64,000 nt of DNA from Anaerolineae bacterium (GCA_027494055.1 JAOSJO010000001.1:124001-188000), one strand, 5' to 3'; shown: positions 8,138 to 18,059, counted from the stretch's first letter. The notes: generated by a model from the letters alone, not told the origin. Made by a program: numbers and translations.

Positions 8138-9064
8138 CTACGTGTCGTCGGCGTTGTCGTCGAGCAGCCGGCGCAGTTCCGCCTCCCAGACGTCGTCCAG
8201 CGGGTCGAAGGTCGTCTCGGTGAACTCCTCCGAAAGGCGGCGCAGATACGCGCGCACCCCAAGCTGCGGCGCGACGCTGTCGAGTTCTTCCACCTTGGGA
8301 TCCATCAGCCGCAGGAGGTGCTTGCTCTTCTCCTCCAGATCGGAGAGGTCGAAGTCCATCTTCACCATGTGGTTGATCCGCCGCATCACGCCGAGCCAGG
8401 CCATGAAGTCGTTCTCAATGCGGATGCTGTTGCCCAACTGTGTGATGTTCGAGAGGTCGTAGGTGGGCACCATCGCGTAGAACGCGACGTATTCGATGTC
8501 GCGCTCGCCGGCGCGCCGGCAGATATACGACCCGATGCTCGCGCCGCCGTGGTAGTTCGAAAGCTCGACGGCGAAGGCGCTCAGCTCGTCCTTCAGTTCG
8601 GGCTTGCTGTAGACCGACGAGACCATCCGCTCCCTGTCATAGGGCAGCTCCCCGTAGACCCCGCCCAGGCCGATGATGCGCTGCACGCCCAGCGCCTCCA
8701 CGGCGTCGAGAAGCGCGGTCGCGTAGCGCTCGATGTCCAGGTGCGGCTCGTCGCCCACGAAGATGACGACGCCGCGCTCGCTATCGCCCGTGTAGAAAAG
8801 CTCGTTGCGCGGGGTGTCGAGCGCCTCCGGGTAACCCTCCGTGAACTTCACCACCGGGCGCACCAGGTCATGCGTGCCGGGGATCTGGAAGAGATAGAAG
8901 CCGGTGGGGTTGATGGCGCCGATCTGCCGCGCGCCCGTCTGCCTGACCAGGTACCGGGGCAGGCTCGACGAGACCGAGCCGGCGTCCGCCCACTGCCGCC
9001 ACCCGGCAATCATGTAGAGCTGGCGCGCTTCTGGTTTTTCCCAAATCTCCACCGCGTCCGACAT
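8138..9064 (-). CDS. PAC2-family protein (proteasome-assembly-chaperone-like)
   Basis: 308 residues. The pattern IAGWRQWADAGSVSS near the N-terminus, FVGDEPHLDIERY in the first third, VQRIIGLGGVYGELPYDR in the middle and GASIGSYICRRAGER further on match the PAC2 family, which has a purine-nucleoside-phosphorylase-like fold. Bacterial members are widespread in Actinobacteria and Chloroflexota but their function is not settled. The start ATG at 9064 has SD GGAGG. The frame remains open upstream to 9496, but that part runs antisense through the next gene and is not protein-like. It is a monocistronic minus gene between the M24-like gene and the sugar operon. Confidence 0.82.
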   Translation of the reverse strand: MSDAVEIWEKPEARQLYMIAGWRQWADAGSVSSSLPRYLVRQTGARQIGAINPTGFYLFQIPGTHDLVRPVVKFTEGYPEALDTPRNELFYTGDSERGVVIFVGDEPHLDIERYATALLDAVEALGVQRIIGLGGVYGELPYDRERMVSSVYSKPELKDELSAFAVELSNYHGGASIGSYICRRAGERDIEYVAFYAMVPTYDLSNITQLGNSIRIENDFMAWLGVMRRINHMVKMDFDLSDLEEKSKHLLRLMDPKVEELDSVAPQLGVRAYLRRLSEEFTETTFDPLDDVWEAELRRLLDDNADDT

Positions 9065-9293
9065 AGAGCACCTCCAACCAAAGCTTTCGGAGAAGCTGCC
9101 TGCGATTTCTCTGGAACACGCAAGCCTGTTCTGCCGGCTCTCCGCAAGCTGGTAGCGCGCGGGGAGCCACGCAACAGGGACCTCTACCCTGAGTATACTA
9201 TACGATACAGGCGGCGGCCCGGCCCACTGCTGGCGCGGCGCGTTCGAATGTGCGGACGACCCGCTACCCCCGGCGCGCCGGTACCCCGGCGCG

Positions 9294-10685
9294 TCAGCGC
9301 ACGACGCGCATCGCCATGTGCGGGCTGAGGAAGTACGGCGGCAGGTAGGCCGGGATGTTGCTGAAGGGCAACACTTCCGGCTTGAGCCGGATGCCGAGGG
9401 CCTCCTCCATGAAGCGCCGCCGCGCCTGCACCCGCGCCCAGGCCTCCGGGTACTTGCCCGCAAACGCATCGCGCAGCGCGTCGTCCGCCAGCACAATCGT
9501 ATCCTCGATGTTGGTCGTGAAGTAGGGCGTGCCCGTGCCTGGGATCACGTCCACCTGGATCGCCATTCCCGACTTGAGTGGTCGGTTCGATCCCTTGTAC
9601 ACCGGCGCGTTCATCCACTCGTCAAGGTGGATCAGGTGGCCGGGGTTGAGCTTGACGCCGAAGAACGGATCGCCAATGCGCGCGTGGATGATGTCGTAAA
9701 GCGCGCCGCCGGTCACGCCGATGCCGATGTGCTCGTACCACGCGACGATCGCCGCGAAGTACGGCGCGACCAGCTTCTCCACGTAGTCCTGGATGCCGTC
9801 GGGCAGCTCGCTGGCGTCGTGGACGACAAACCCGGCGCGCGCGCTCAGGCCGCCCCACAGCGGCACGGCGAAGGTCAGCGGGTCGCCCAGCGCGATCTTG
9901 CGCATCGACGGCCCCGACAGGCCGAGCGCGCCTGGGCCGTAGCTGAACATGAGGTGCGCCGAATGCGGGATGCCGCTCAGGCCCATGAGCCGCACCGCCT
10001 GGTACCCCGTCATGCCCGGCCTGATGCCGAAGATCACATTGCGCATCGCCTGCGAGGCGTGCGTCGCGCCGAACTCGAACACGGCAAGCTGATCGACATC
10101 GTTGATGGCGCGCAGCCCGTCGGTGGGGTCCATGAAGAGGTGCGTCGCGTTCACGACGGCGGCAGGGTCGCCGGTGACCTGGCGCAGCGTGTCCACGATG
10201 AACGCGGGCGCGTCGAGCCACAGGTCGGGCGTGGGCGTCTCGCGCGCGTCGAAGTACTTCCAACCCACGACGCCCACGCGGCTGCCCGGCCCGATGCCCT
10301 CCTCCCGGAAGACGGCCTCCAGCGCCGGGCTGTCGTCGCGCGGCTGCCCTAGCAGGCTGAAGGTCTGGTAGAGCACGCGCCGGTGCGCGACGGCGCTGAC
10401 GTCGGCGTAGTCCCAACCCTCGTTGCCGACAAGCAGCGCCGGCGGGCGGCCCTCGGTGAGGATGAGAAGCGCCTCCTCGAAGCGCGGGTCGTACCGGGTG
10501 AGGTAGGCGAGGTTGGCGAAGTGCTCCCGGTCGGCATAGACCACGAGCGCGTCCAGCCCGGCCTCGCGCGCCCGCCGCCGCGCCGCCGTGACGCGCGCCT
10601 CGTAGGTCGCCGCCGGCACGCCCGGCTCGGACGTGGGCATTCCGAATTCAGGCAGCTCAAGCGCCGCCAGTTCCACGGTGGTCAT
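9294..10685 (-). CDS. Creatinase/prolidase-like protein (M24 fold), metal site degraded
   Basis: 463 residues. An N-terminal creatinase-type domain (about 28-200, with ARRRAREAGLDALVVYADRE) is followed by a pita-bread domain (about 215-440). In active M24 enzymes two Asp, one His and two Glu bind the metals. Here the block that should read like D.G...GY.SD.TR is VPLWGGLSARAGFVV, with no Asp. The His block survives as GHLIHLDEW, the first Glu block reads VDVIPG (Asp for Glu), and NIEDTIV keeps the last Glu. It is therefore probably not a classical metallopeptidase; a binding protein or an enzyme with other chemistry is possible. The start ATG at 10685 is followed by MTTVELAALELPEFG. Confidence 0.8.
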   Translation of the reverse strand: MTTVELAALELPEFGMPTSEPGVPAATYEARVTAARRRAREAGLDALVVYADREHFANLAYLTRYDPRFEEALLILTEGRPPALLVGNEGWDYADVSAVAHRRVLYQTFSLLGQPRDDSPALEAVFREEGIGPGSRVGVVGWKYFDARETPTPDLWLDAPAFIVDTLRQVTGDPAAVVNATHLFMDPTDGLRAINDVDQLAVFEFGATHASQAMRNVIFGIRPGMTGYQAVRLMGLSGIPHSAHLMFSYGPGALGLSGPSMRKIALGDPLTFAVPLWGGLSARAGFVVHDASELPDGIQDYVEKLVAPYFAAIVAWYEHIGIGVTGGALYDIIHARIGDPFFGVKLNPGHLIHLDEWMNAPVYKGSNRPLKSGMAIQVDVIPGTGTPYFTTNIEDTIVLADDALRDAFAGKYPEAWARVQARRRFMEEALGIRLKPEVLPFSNIPAYLPPYFLSPHMAMRVVR

Positions 10686-10806
10686 CTCACGTCTGCTCCT
10701 TGCTGCATCAGGTCACACACGCCGCACATTGAAACGTCTCCCGGAGCATACCCGCTCGCCCGGCTGTCTGGCAACAAGCCGCCCGGACAGGGCGGCAGCG
10801 CGGACT

Positions 10807-10838
10807 TGAAACACGAAGCCACGAAAGGCGCGAAAACG
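10807..10838. repeat. CACGAA-type dispersed repeat (single arm)
   Basis: TTGAAACACGAAGCCACGAA and the bases after it recur nearly unchanged at 17906-17940 and, shorter, at 23996-24017. This copy lacks the opposite arm seen at 17955-17993. It lies in the gap between two divergent genes. Confidence 0.6.
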
Positions 10839-10970
10839 CACAACATGCGCGCGCCCAACTCCCTCCGCGTTGACGCCGCCCTGGCGCTGTCGTATACCCG
10901 GGCAACGCCTGAGACACCTGTCCGTCACTGGTCGGCGCAAAGCACGACGGCAAAAGACCCACGAGCGCGC

Positions 10971-13254
10971 ATGAGCGAAACCGCACACGACCGACCCTGG
11001 CTCAAACGCTACGATTACTGGGTGCCCGCCACGATCAACTACCCCGCGCATGCCCGTGGGCCGGCTCCTCGAAATCGCCTCGATTGTGTACCCGCACCAC
11101 ACCGCCACCCTCTTCTTCGACGCCGAGATGACGTACACGCAGCTCCGCGCGGAGGTCGCGCGCCTGGCGACGGCGCTGCGCGATCTGGGCCTGGGCAAGG
11201 GGGACCGCATCGGCGTGATGCTCTCCAACAGCCCGCAGTACGTCATCGCCTACTATGCGGTGCAGTGGATCGGCGCGACCGTCGTCAACATGAGCACGCT
11301 TCTGGGTCGAGCGCGAGGTCGCGCGCGTGGTCGAAAGCGCAGAAATGGCCGCCCTCTTTGTCGAGGAAGCGCTCGCGCCGAAGGCCCTCAGCGCGCGCGC
11401 CGGGGCCGCGCTCGCACACGTCATCGTGGTGCGGCTGGAGGCCTACATGCCCGAAGAGGCGGCGGCGGCCTACGTCGAAAGCCAGCAGGCGCAGGGCAGG
11501 GCGGACCTCCCCGCCGCGCCGTGGCTGCACCGGTGGGAAGACCTCATGCAGACCGAGCCGCGCCCCTTCCGCGTCGAGATCGACCCGGTGGAGGATGTGG
11601 CAGTGCTGCAATACACCGGCGGCACCACCGGCGCGCCCAAAGCGGCGATGCTCACCCACTACGGCATGATCGCGAACATCGTCCAGGCGGCAGTGTGGGC
11701 CGGCCCGTATGCCAACGACGGCAACGAGACCTTCCTGTGCGTGGTGCCGTTCTCGCACGCCTACGGCATGAACGCGGTGATGAACCGCGCCGTCTTTCAC
11801 GGCTACCGCATGGCGCTGGTACCGCAGTTCGACATCAACATGCTCATCGACGTGATCCGCAAATACCAGCCCACGCACTTCTACAGCGTGCCGTCGCTGC
11901 TGCGCGCGATCCTGGGGCGGCGGCAGGCGGAGGCGGACGGCGTCAAGAGCCTGAAGTTCGTGGGCACCGGCTCGTCGCCGCTCCCGCGCGACCTGATGAT
12001 GCACTACGAGGCCCGGATGGACGGCATGTTGGTCGAGGGCTACGGCCTCACGGAGGCCGGGCCGGTGGCGACCCTGTGGCACATCTTCTCCGAGCCAAAC
12101 CGCGAGAGCGTGGGCCTGCCCTTCCCGGATACAGTGCTCAAGATCGTGGACGCCGAGGACGGCGCGCGCGCCCTGCCCCCGGCGGGGTCGGCGAGATCGT
12201 CATCAGCGGGCCGCAACTCGCGAAGGGCTACTGGAAGCAGCCCGAAGAGACCGCGCGCGTGCTGCGCACCGACGCCCAGGGTGTGCGCTGGCTCTACACC
12301 GGCGACATCGGCTACATGGACGAGGCCGGCTACTTCTACGTGGTGGACCGCAAGAAAGACACCATCATCGTTGCCGGGTACAACGTGTACCCCAGCGAGA
12401 TCGAGAGCGTCCTGCTGGAACACCCGGCGGTGGCGGAGGCGGCGGTGATCGGCGTGGACGACCGGGCGCGGGGCCAGCGCATCGAGGCTTACGTCGTGCT
12501 CGCGCCGGGCGCGATGGTCACGGAGCAGGCGCTGCTGGAGCACTGCAAGGCGAACATGGCGCCGTACAAGATTCCGCGCCGCGTGATCTTCCGCGAGAGC
12601 CTGCCCAAGAACGCGGTCGGCAAGGTGCGCCGCGCCGAGCTTGCGCGCGCGGAGGCCGAGGCCGCCGCCGCAGACCGCCCCGACTTCACAATCACGCCCG
12701 CGCCGCCCGACGTGACGCCGGAGGGCTTCTTCACCGAGCTGCTCCCGCGCGACTTCGCCGCCTACGTCACGGCGCACCCGCCCGGCGACGCGCTCGATGC
12801 GACGACCTTCACCGTGCAGTACACGGTTGACGGCGCGGTGTACGCCCTCCACATCGTCGATGGGCGCGCGCTGCGGGTCACGCGCGAGGCCGCGCCCTCG
12901 CCCGACATCGCCGTGACCACCGACCTGGAGTCCTGGCGCGATTCGGTGACCGGGCGCGTGTTCACGGGCCTGTCGCCGGTGGCGCAGGGCGCGACGGCGC
13001 AGCGGCGCGCGAAGCTGGCGGAGGTGCGCGGCACGGTGCACCTGGAACTGGCGCGCGCCGACGGCTCGCTCTACCGGGCGACGGCGACCTACAACGGCGA
13101 GACCGGGGCGGCGGTCGTGATCCGCATGAGCACGGCGGACTACAGCGACATGCAGCGCGGCAGGCTCAGCGGCGCGGAGGCGCTGGTGAGCGGGAAGCTC
13201 CAGGCGCAGGGCGACCTGGGCGTGTTGCAGGCGCTGGCGGCGATGCGTGCATAG
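10971..13254 (+). CDS. Acyl-CoA synthetase (AMP-forming) fused to SCP2-like domain; three frameshifts in the read
   Basis: After joining three frames this is a protein of about 760 residues. The adenylation part has PATINYP.MPVGRLLE, the ATP loop YTGGTTGAPKAAMLTH, GYGLTEAGPV, YTGDIGYMDEAGYFYVVDRKKDTIIV split across the core, and the catalytic Lys block KNAVGKVRR. The last 170 or so residues (from TPEGFFTELL) form a sterol-carrier-protein-2-like domain ending SGKLQAQGDLGVLQ. The role is activation of a fatty acid as its CoA thioester, with the SCP2 part perhaps binding lipid. Frame breaks fall at about 11045 (extra C in CCCC), 11305 (extra G in GGG) and 12178 (missing C in CCCCC). Each is fixed by one base, so sequence error is likelier than a pseudogene. 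Confidence 0.85.
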
Positions 13255-14677
13255 GCCGGGTCAGCCGCGCCACGCCCGCGCGCGCCTCCACCGCCGCCGC
13301 CATGAGCGCGGCGTAGAGCGCCAGCGCCACGCCCGCCACGCCGATCAGTCCGGCCAGGTTCAGCCCCACCGCCGGCCCTGCCGCGCGCAGCCCCACACCG
13401 ATCACGAGCGACCCGCCCAGCGGCAGCCGCACAGCGCGCCACAGCGCCAGCGGCGCGACCCGCCGCGCCGCCAGCACGAGCGCGCCCAGCGCCGCCGCCA
13501 TCCCGACGACGAACGCCCACGCGAGCGCCGTCGTCTCGTCGGCGCGCCCGACCAGCGCCAGCGCCGCCAGCCACGTGAGCGCCGCCCACCCCGCCGAGAA
13601 GCCGAGCGCGAGCCACGCGCGCCCCACCGCGTTGAGCAGCGGCAACAGCACCGCCGCCACCGACTCCAGCGCCACGTGCAGCGCGAACACCGCCAGCGCC
13701 GGGGCCGCGCCCGCCCACGCCGCGTCAAAGAGCACGGGCACGCCCCAGGGCGCGAGCGCCGCCATGACCGCGAGCAGCGGAAACGTCACCGCCGCGACCA
13801 GCCGCACGCCGTCGGTCGCCATGCCGCCGAGCGCCGCCGGGTCGCCCTGCAGCCGGGCGAAGGCCGGCAGCCCCACCTGATGCGCCGCCTGCGCCACGGT
13901 GCGCGGCACCCGCGAGAGGTTGTAGGCCCAGCGCTGGTAGCCGACCGCCGCCAGCGGCAGCCGCGCCCCGCCCACCGACGCGATCACGCCCTCGCGCAGT
14001 TGGTGGACCAACCCCTGCAGCGTGAACGGCCCGCCGAAGCTGAGCAACGCGCGCCCGCGCGCCGCTCCACATCAGGCGGACGCCGACGGGCCGCAGCAGC
14101 CATAGCGCCGCCGTGCCGACGACCGTGCTCGCGAGCGCGCCGGCCGCCAGGCTCCACACGCCGTAGCCGGCGGCGGCCAGCGCCACCGTGGCGAGTTGGG
14201 CCGCGAGCACGGCGGCGACCTCCGCCAGCGCCATGCGCCCGAATTGCAGCTTGCGGAGCAGCAGCGCGCCCGGCGCGGTGCCCAGCGCCGCGATGGGGTG
14301 CATGACCGCCAGCGCGCGCAGCATCGGGACGGCGTCGGCCTCCAGGGCGTAAAGCCCGGCCCACAGCGGCGCGGCCAGCCACGTCACCGCCGTCGCCGCC
14401 AGCGCCAGCGCCAGCCGCGTCAGGGTCGCGGCCCCAGGTCGCGCGCGTCCGGCGCGGCGGGCATCCGCGCCAGCGCTTCGGCGAGGCCCGCCTCAGTAAG
14501 CTGGGTGACGAGCAGGGTGGGGAAGGCGATCAGCTCCCACGCGCCGAAGTCGGCGGGCGTCAGCAGCCGCGCCACGACGACCATGCCGGCTAGGGTGATG
14601 AGGCGCGCGAGCGCCGACCGCCCCACCAGCGCGAGCACGCCGCTTAGCGCGCGGCGTCGGACGGTTTCAGCGCGCAT
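13166..14677 (-). CDS. Lipopolysaccharide/oligosaccharide flippase (polysaccharide biosynthesis family), two frameshifts in the read
   Basis: Joined, the product is about 500 residues and very hydrophobic, with roughly 12-14 membrane helices. The N-terminus RLITLAGMVVVARLLTPADFGAWELIAFPTLL (shown here only as family pattern ARLLTPADFG) is typical of Wzx/RfbX-like exporters. The middle block GYGVWSLAAGAL and the YQRWAYNLSRVP loop fit too. The reading frame breaks at about 14432 (a G missing from a G-run) and about 14050. The start ATG at 14677 gives MRAETVRRRA. The 3' end overlaps the opposite-strand synthetase gene by about 90 bp, so the true stop may be slightly earlier if another indel exists. 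Role: flipping lipid-linked sugars across the membrane. Confidence 0.75.
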
Positions 14678-14887
14678 GGGTGGCACGCCCGGCGTATTTT
14701 GTGAGTTCTGGCACGCCCAACATATGACGCATAAGCCTAACACGGCCCGGCAGGATTATGGTATCTTTAAAGTTAACCTGGGGGAATTGCGGGCAAGGGG
14801 ACAGAAACGCAGCATTCTCGCCCCGGCGGCGCAGCCCATCGCGCGCCGGCTGGAACTGGTGGACATGCACGCAGGAGGACGGACCTA

Positions 14888-16159
14888 ATGCTGACATCGC
14901 GCGAACGTGTACGGAAGGCCCTGAGGCATGAGCAGCCAGACCGCGTCCCGCTCGACCTGGGCGGCACGCTGGTTTCCGGGATGCACGCCTCCTCGGTCTA
15001 CAAGCTGCGCCAGGCGCTTGGGCTGGACGCTCCCGGCACGCCGGTCAAGGTCGTCGAGCCATACCAGATGCTCGGCGAGGTCAAGCCCGACCTGATGGAC
15101 GCGCTGGGCGTCGATGTGGTGGGCCTGAACGGGCCGCGCTCTTTCTTCGGCTACGAGTTCGTGGGCTGGAAGGAATGGACCTTCCACGACGGCACGCCGC
15201 TGCTCGTCCCGGAGGGGTTCAACACCCAACCCGAACCCAACGGCGACATCCTCATGTACCCGGAGGGCGATAAGTCGGCCCCGCCGAGCGGCCGGCTGCC
15301 TGCCGGTGGGTGGTACTTCGACTCCATCGTGCGCCAGCCGCTGATTGACGAGGCGACCCTGCGCGTCGAGGACAACCTGGAGGAGTTCGCCCCGATTTCG
15401 GACGCGGACCTCAACTGGTTCAAGACCGAAGCGGAGCGCCTCCACAACGAGACCGACAAGGCCATCCTGGGCAACTTCGGCGGCACCGGCTTCGGTGACA
15501 TCGCGCTCGTGCCGGCGGTGCAGCTCAAGCATCCCAAGGGCATCCGCGATATTGCCGAGTGGTACATGAGCACGGTGATGCGCCGCGACCACGTGTACGC
15601 GATTTTCGAGCGCCAGTGCGAGATCGCGCTGGAGAACCTGGCGAAGTGCTATGCGGTCGTGGGCGACAAGGTGGACGCGGCCTTCGTCACCGGCACCGAC
15701 TTCGGGATGCAGCAGGGGCCGTTCATCTCGCCGCAGGCCTACCGCGACCTGTTCAAGCCCTTCCACATCGAGGTGAACAACTGGATCCATAAGAACACAC
15801 CGTGGAAGACGTTCATCCACTCGTGCGGTTCGGTGCTCCGCCTCATCCCCGACTTCATCGAAGCGGGGTTCGACATCCTCAACCCGGTGCAGACCTCGGC
15901 GGCGGAGATGGACCCCGAAACGCTCAAGGAGCGCTTCGGCGACCAGTTGGTGTTCTGGGGCGGCGGCATCGACACGCAGCGCACGCTCCCCTTTGGCACG
16001 CCTGAAGAAATCCGCGCCCAGGTGAAAGAGCGCATGGAGATCTTCGGCGCCGGCGGCGGCTTCGTGTTCAACTCGATCCACAACGTCCAGGCGCAGACGC
16101 CCACCGAGAATCTTGTCGCGCTGTACGAAGCGGTGAAAGAATACGGCGTCTACAATTGA
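14888..16159 (+). CDS. Uroporphyrinogen-decarboxylase-family protein, probably a zinc-dependent cobamide methyltransferase
   Basis: 423 residues in one TIM-barrel domain. The start MLTSRERVRKALRHEQPDRVPLDLGG is the typical opening of the UroD-like methyltransferase group. The block FIHSCGSV contains the His-X-Cys zinc motif seen in MtaA/MtbA-type enzymes and absent from true HemE. FNSIHNVQAQTP near the end supplies the final zinc-binding region. These enzymes pass methyl groups between a corrinoid protein and a thiol, or act on aromatic or amine methyl donors. No corrinoid protein or activator is next to it, so the partner is unknown. SD GGAGGACGG precedes the ATG. It stands alone between the flippase and DUF362 genes. 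Confidence 0.82.
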   Translation: MLTSRERVRKALRHEQPDRVPLDLGGTLVSGMHASSVYKLRQALGLDAPGTPVKVVEPYQMLGEVKPDLMDALGVDVVGLNGPRSFFGYEFVGWKEWTFHDGTPLLVPEGFNTQPEPNGDILMYPEGDKSAPPSGRLPAGGWYFDSIVRQPLIDEATLRVEDNLEEFAPISDADLNWFKTEAERLHNETDKAILGNFGGTGFGDIALVPAVQLKHPKGIRDIAEWYMSTVMRRDHVYAIFERQCEIALENLAKCYAVVGDKVDAAFVTGTDFGMQQGPFISPQAYRDLFKPFHIEVNNWIHKNTPWKTFIHSCGSVLRLIPDFIEAGFDILNPVQTSAAEMDPETLKERFGDQLVFWGGGIDTQRTLPFGTPEEIRAQVKERMEIFGAGGGFVFNSIHNVQAQTPTENLVALYEAVKEYGVYN

Positions 16160-16191
16160 GCCGGCGTCGCGAAGCGCGGAGCATTAGAGTT

Positions 16192-16372
16192 GCCCTGCTA
16201 ATCTCGTCGCAGAGTCACGGCATGGCTATGCGCCGATCACAAGCCTTGAGATGAAGGGGCGAACCGCCGGTTCGCCCCTACCGCTAGATATGGCGCTGGA
16301 TAGGGGCAAGCACGCTGTGCCGCTTCCGGGCGGTCAAGAGAGCATAGCAGTCGCGGGAACCATAGGGTGAAC
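16192..16372 (-). repeat. Dispersed non-coding element, copy A
   Basis: Read on the minus strand this copy contains, in order, TGGTTCCCGCGACTG, ATGCTCTCTTGACCGCCC, GGCACAGCGTGCT, GCCCCTATCCA, a GGGGCGAACC palindrome, CTTGTGATCGGCGCATAGCC and CGTGACTCTGCGA. The same ordered blocks occur on the plus strand at 22981-23182. No open frame is conserved between copies. It resembles a MITE or a structured repeat. Confidence 0.75.
16256..16278. repeat. Short dispersed palindrome (GGGGCGAACC arm type)
   Basis: GGGGCGAACC-GCC-GGTTCGCCCC is a perfect inverted repeat inside dispersed element copy A. The equivalent position in copy B reads GGGGCGACCC-GCC-GGGTCGCCCC, so both arms changed together. Confidence 0.75.
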
Positions 16373-16384
16373 AGGTACGGAAAA

Positions 16385-16406
16385 GGGACGCGGCGCGCCG
16401 CGTCCC
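16385..16406 (-). terminator. Intrinsic terminator downstream of the DUF362 gene
   Basis: A self-complementary 22-base stretch beginning GGGACGCGGC is followed on the minus strand by TTTT. It lies about 140 bp past the stop of the minus-strand DUF362 gene. Confidence 0.6.
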
Positions 16407-16548
16407 TCTGATTCCCGGCCCTGGATGGGCAAACACCCCCCTCCCTCCCCCCAAGAGGGGGAGGGACTTATCTTCCTCCCCCCTCCAAGGGAAAAAGGGA
16501 GAAAAAGAAACAAAAATTGAACAACCTCCACCAAGAGCGGTGCGCCGG

Positions 16549-17775
16549 CTACGACTCGCCGTTGCGCCGCCCGCGCAGCAGCAGCGCCGCGCCGCCGAGC
16601 GCCAGCGCGCCCACGCCGGCCGTGGCGAGCGCCGCCGTGGTCACGGCCTGCGGGTTCATACCGGGCATCACCACCTCGCCGTCGCCGTACTGCGCGAACA
16701 ACTGCCCCCACTTGCTCTTGAGCGCCTCCTCGACGCGCTGCCGCCCCACGAACGGGTACCAGTAGACGTTGTGGTAGAAGTTGGAGGCGAAGTAGCTCCA
16801 CGGCACGAGCGGCGTGCGCAGCAGCAGGCCCTCAAAGCCCTTGAGCCAGCCGTGATAGATCATCTTCTGCCCCGTGCTGGCGAAGGTATCCTCCTGCACG
16901 AATTCCCACGCCGGCTCCTGGCGGATGTCGTAGCCGACGATCTCGATCTTGTCCGGGTCGCCGACGCCCAGGCCGCGCTCGTGCGCGAGCCGGATGAAGT
17001 CAAGCGACAGCGGGTCGAAGCCCTGGAGCTTGGCCGACACGGCGTCGATGGCAACCTGGTCGGCGGAGGCGAGGATGATGTCCTTCTCGTGCCAGCGCAT
17101 GGCGCGCGGCCCCGGCCCGTCGCCGGCGAGTGTGCCGTCCATCACGGCGAACACGCCGCTGTGGATGTCCTGCTGTATCTGGAGCAGGTCAACCACCGTC
17201 TCGTGGATGACGCTGTGCGTCCAGTGGCGCTTGCGGCCCAGCAGCCCGCCGAAGGCGTTCTTCATCGCGCCGGTGATCGTCGTGAAGACGTGCGTCTTGA
17301 CCGTGGGCATTTGGATGATGTTGCGCCCGTAGAAGCATTCGGGGATGTACACACCCTCCGGGTACACCTTGTCGAGCACCAGGAAAGGCTCTCTCGGCTC
17401 GTAGCGCACCCAGTTGAACTGCGGCTCGTAGAGGTGCCAGTTGTCGAGGCCGTACTTCTCGGTGACGTACAGGTGTTTGTTGTTGCGCTCGCCCACGCGC
17501 GCATCGACCACCACCGTGTCGTTGTGGGCGGCAATGAGGCGCGGGTAGCCGGCGGCCTGCAACTCCTGGATCACGCCCTCAAGCTGCCAGGGCGCGGTCG
17601 AGCACGCGGGATACCACGTATCCCACGAGATGTTGATTTTGAGCAGCGTCTCCTTGTCCACGGGCAGCGCCTCGCGGAAGCCGGCGAGGCGCATCAACTC
17701 GCGGTAATCTTCCAGCACAGTCTCCGGCTGCGTCTTGAGTACGGCCACTTTACCCTTGCCGGGGAATTCAGCCAT
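16549..17775 (-). CDS. DUF362-domain protein with C-terminal membrane anchor
   Basis: 408 residues from the ATG at 17775, chosen because GAAGGAG lies just upstream; the frame is open further to 17922 but that part is not conserved-looking. The DUF362 core covers most of the protein: ISWDTWYPACSTAPWQ early, MPTVKTHVFTTITGAMKNAFGG in the middle (family pattern K.H....TGa.KN..G) and VAIDAVSAKLQGFDP, the usual VA.D...A...G block. The last 35 residues contain a hydrophobic helix (AALATAGVGALALGGAALLL) and a basic tail RGRRNGES, so the protein is probably anchored to the inner face of the membrane. DUF362 proteins are often linked to iron-sulfur or redox functions, but no Cys cluster motif is present here. 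Confidence 0.82.
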   Translation of the reverse strand: MAEFPGKGKVAVLKTQPETVLEDYRELMRLAGFREALPVDKETLLKINISWDTWYPACSTAPWQLEGVIQELQAAGYPRLIAAHNDTVVVDARVGERNNKHLYVTEKYGLDNWHLYEPQFNWVRYEPREPFLVLDKVYPEGVYIPECFYGRNIIQMPTVKTHVFTTITGAMKNAFGGLLGRKRHWTHSVIHETVVDLLQIQQDIHSGVFAVMDGTLAGDGPGPRAMRWHEKDIILASADQVAIDAVSAKLQGFDPLSLDFIRLAHERGLGVGDPDKIEIVGYDIRQEPAWEFVQEDTFASTGQKMIYHGWLKGFEGLLLRTPLVPWSYFASNFYHNVYWYPFVGRQRVEEALKSKWGQLFAQYGDGEVVMPGMNPQAVTTAALATAGVGALALGGAALLLRGRRNGES

Positions 17776-17905
17776 CGTTGTGTCTCCTTCGGTTCCGTTT
17801 CCCACGATGCCAGTATAGCCGTCAGACGCCGCCGTGTCCATAGGAGGTGGGGCGGGGCAAGCTCCGTCGCGCGAATGCGCAACATGTCCATGAAGCAGCG
17901 CGGGT

Positions 17906-17993
17906 GTGAAACACGAAGCCACGAAAGGCGGAAAACGCGGTTACTCGCCCAACCCTTTCGTGACCTCGCGTTTTTCGTGCTTTCGTGTTACGA
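17906..17993. repeat. CACGAA-type inverted repeat (both arms)
   Basis: The left arm reads GAAACACGAAGCCACGAAAG and the right arm CTTTCGTGACCTCG...TTTCGTGCTTTCGTGTT, an imperfect inverted repeat around a short centre. The left arm recurs at 10807-10838 and 23996-24017. Confidence 0.65.
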
Positions 17994-18059
17994 AGCCCCG
18001 GCGCGCGCCCTCCCGGTAGTCCGCGCGAGCCTGAAGCGCACGGGGAGCCGCAAAGCCGT

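Larger units (their letters stand above)
16160..16548. other. Intergenic region holding a dispersed element and a terminator
   Basis: No gene is seen. From about 16192 to 16372 runs a repeat that matches, in reverse orientation, the sequence at about 22981-23182. A minus-strand terminator hairpin follows at 16385-16406. From 16436 to 16500 the sequence is C/T- and G/A-rich low-complexity DNA. Confidence 0.6.

Noticed and set aside
14888..16159. Identification as uroporphyrinogen decarboxylase HemE
   Set aside because: The HSCG zinc-type motif and opening block point to the methyltransferase branch; true HemE lacks them.
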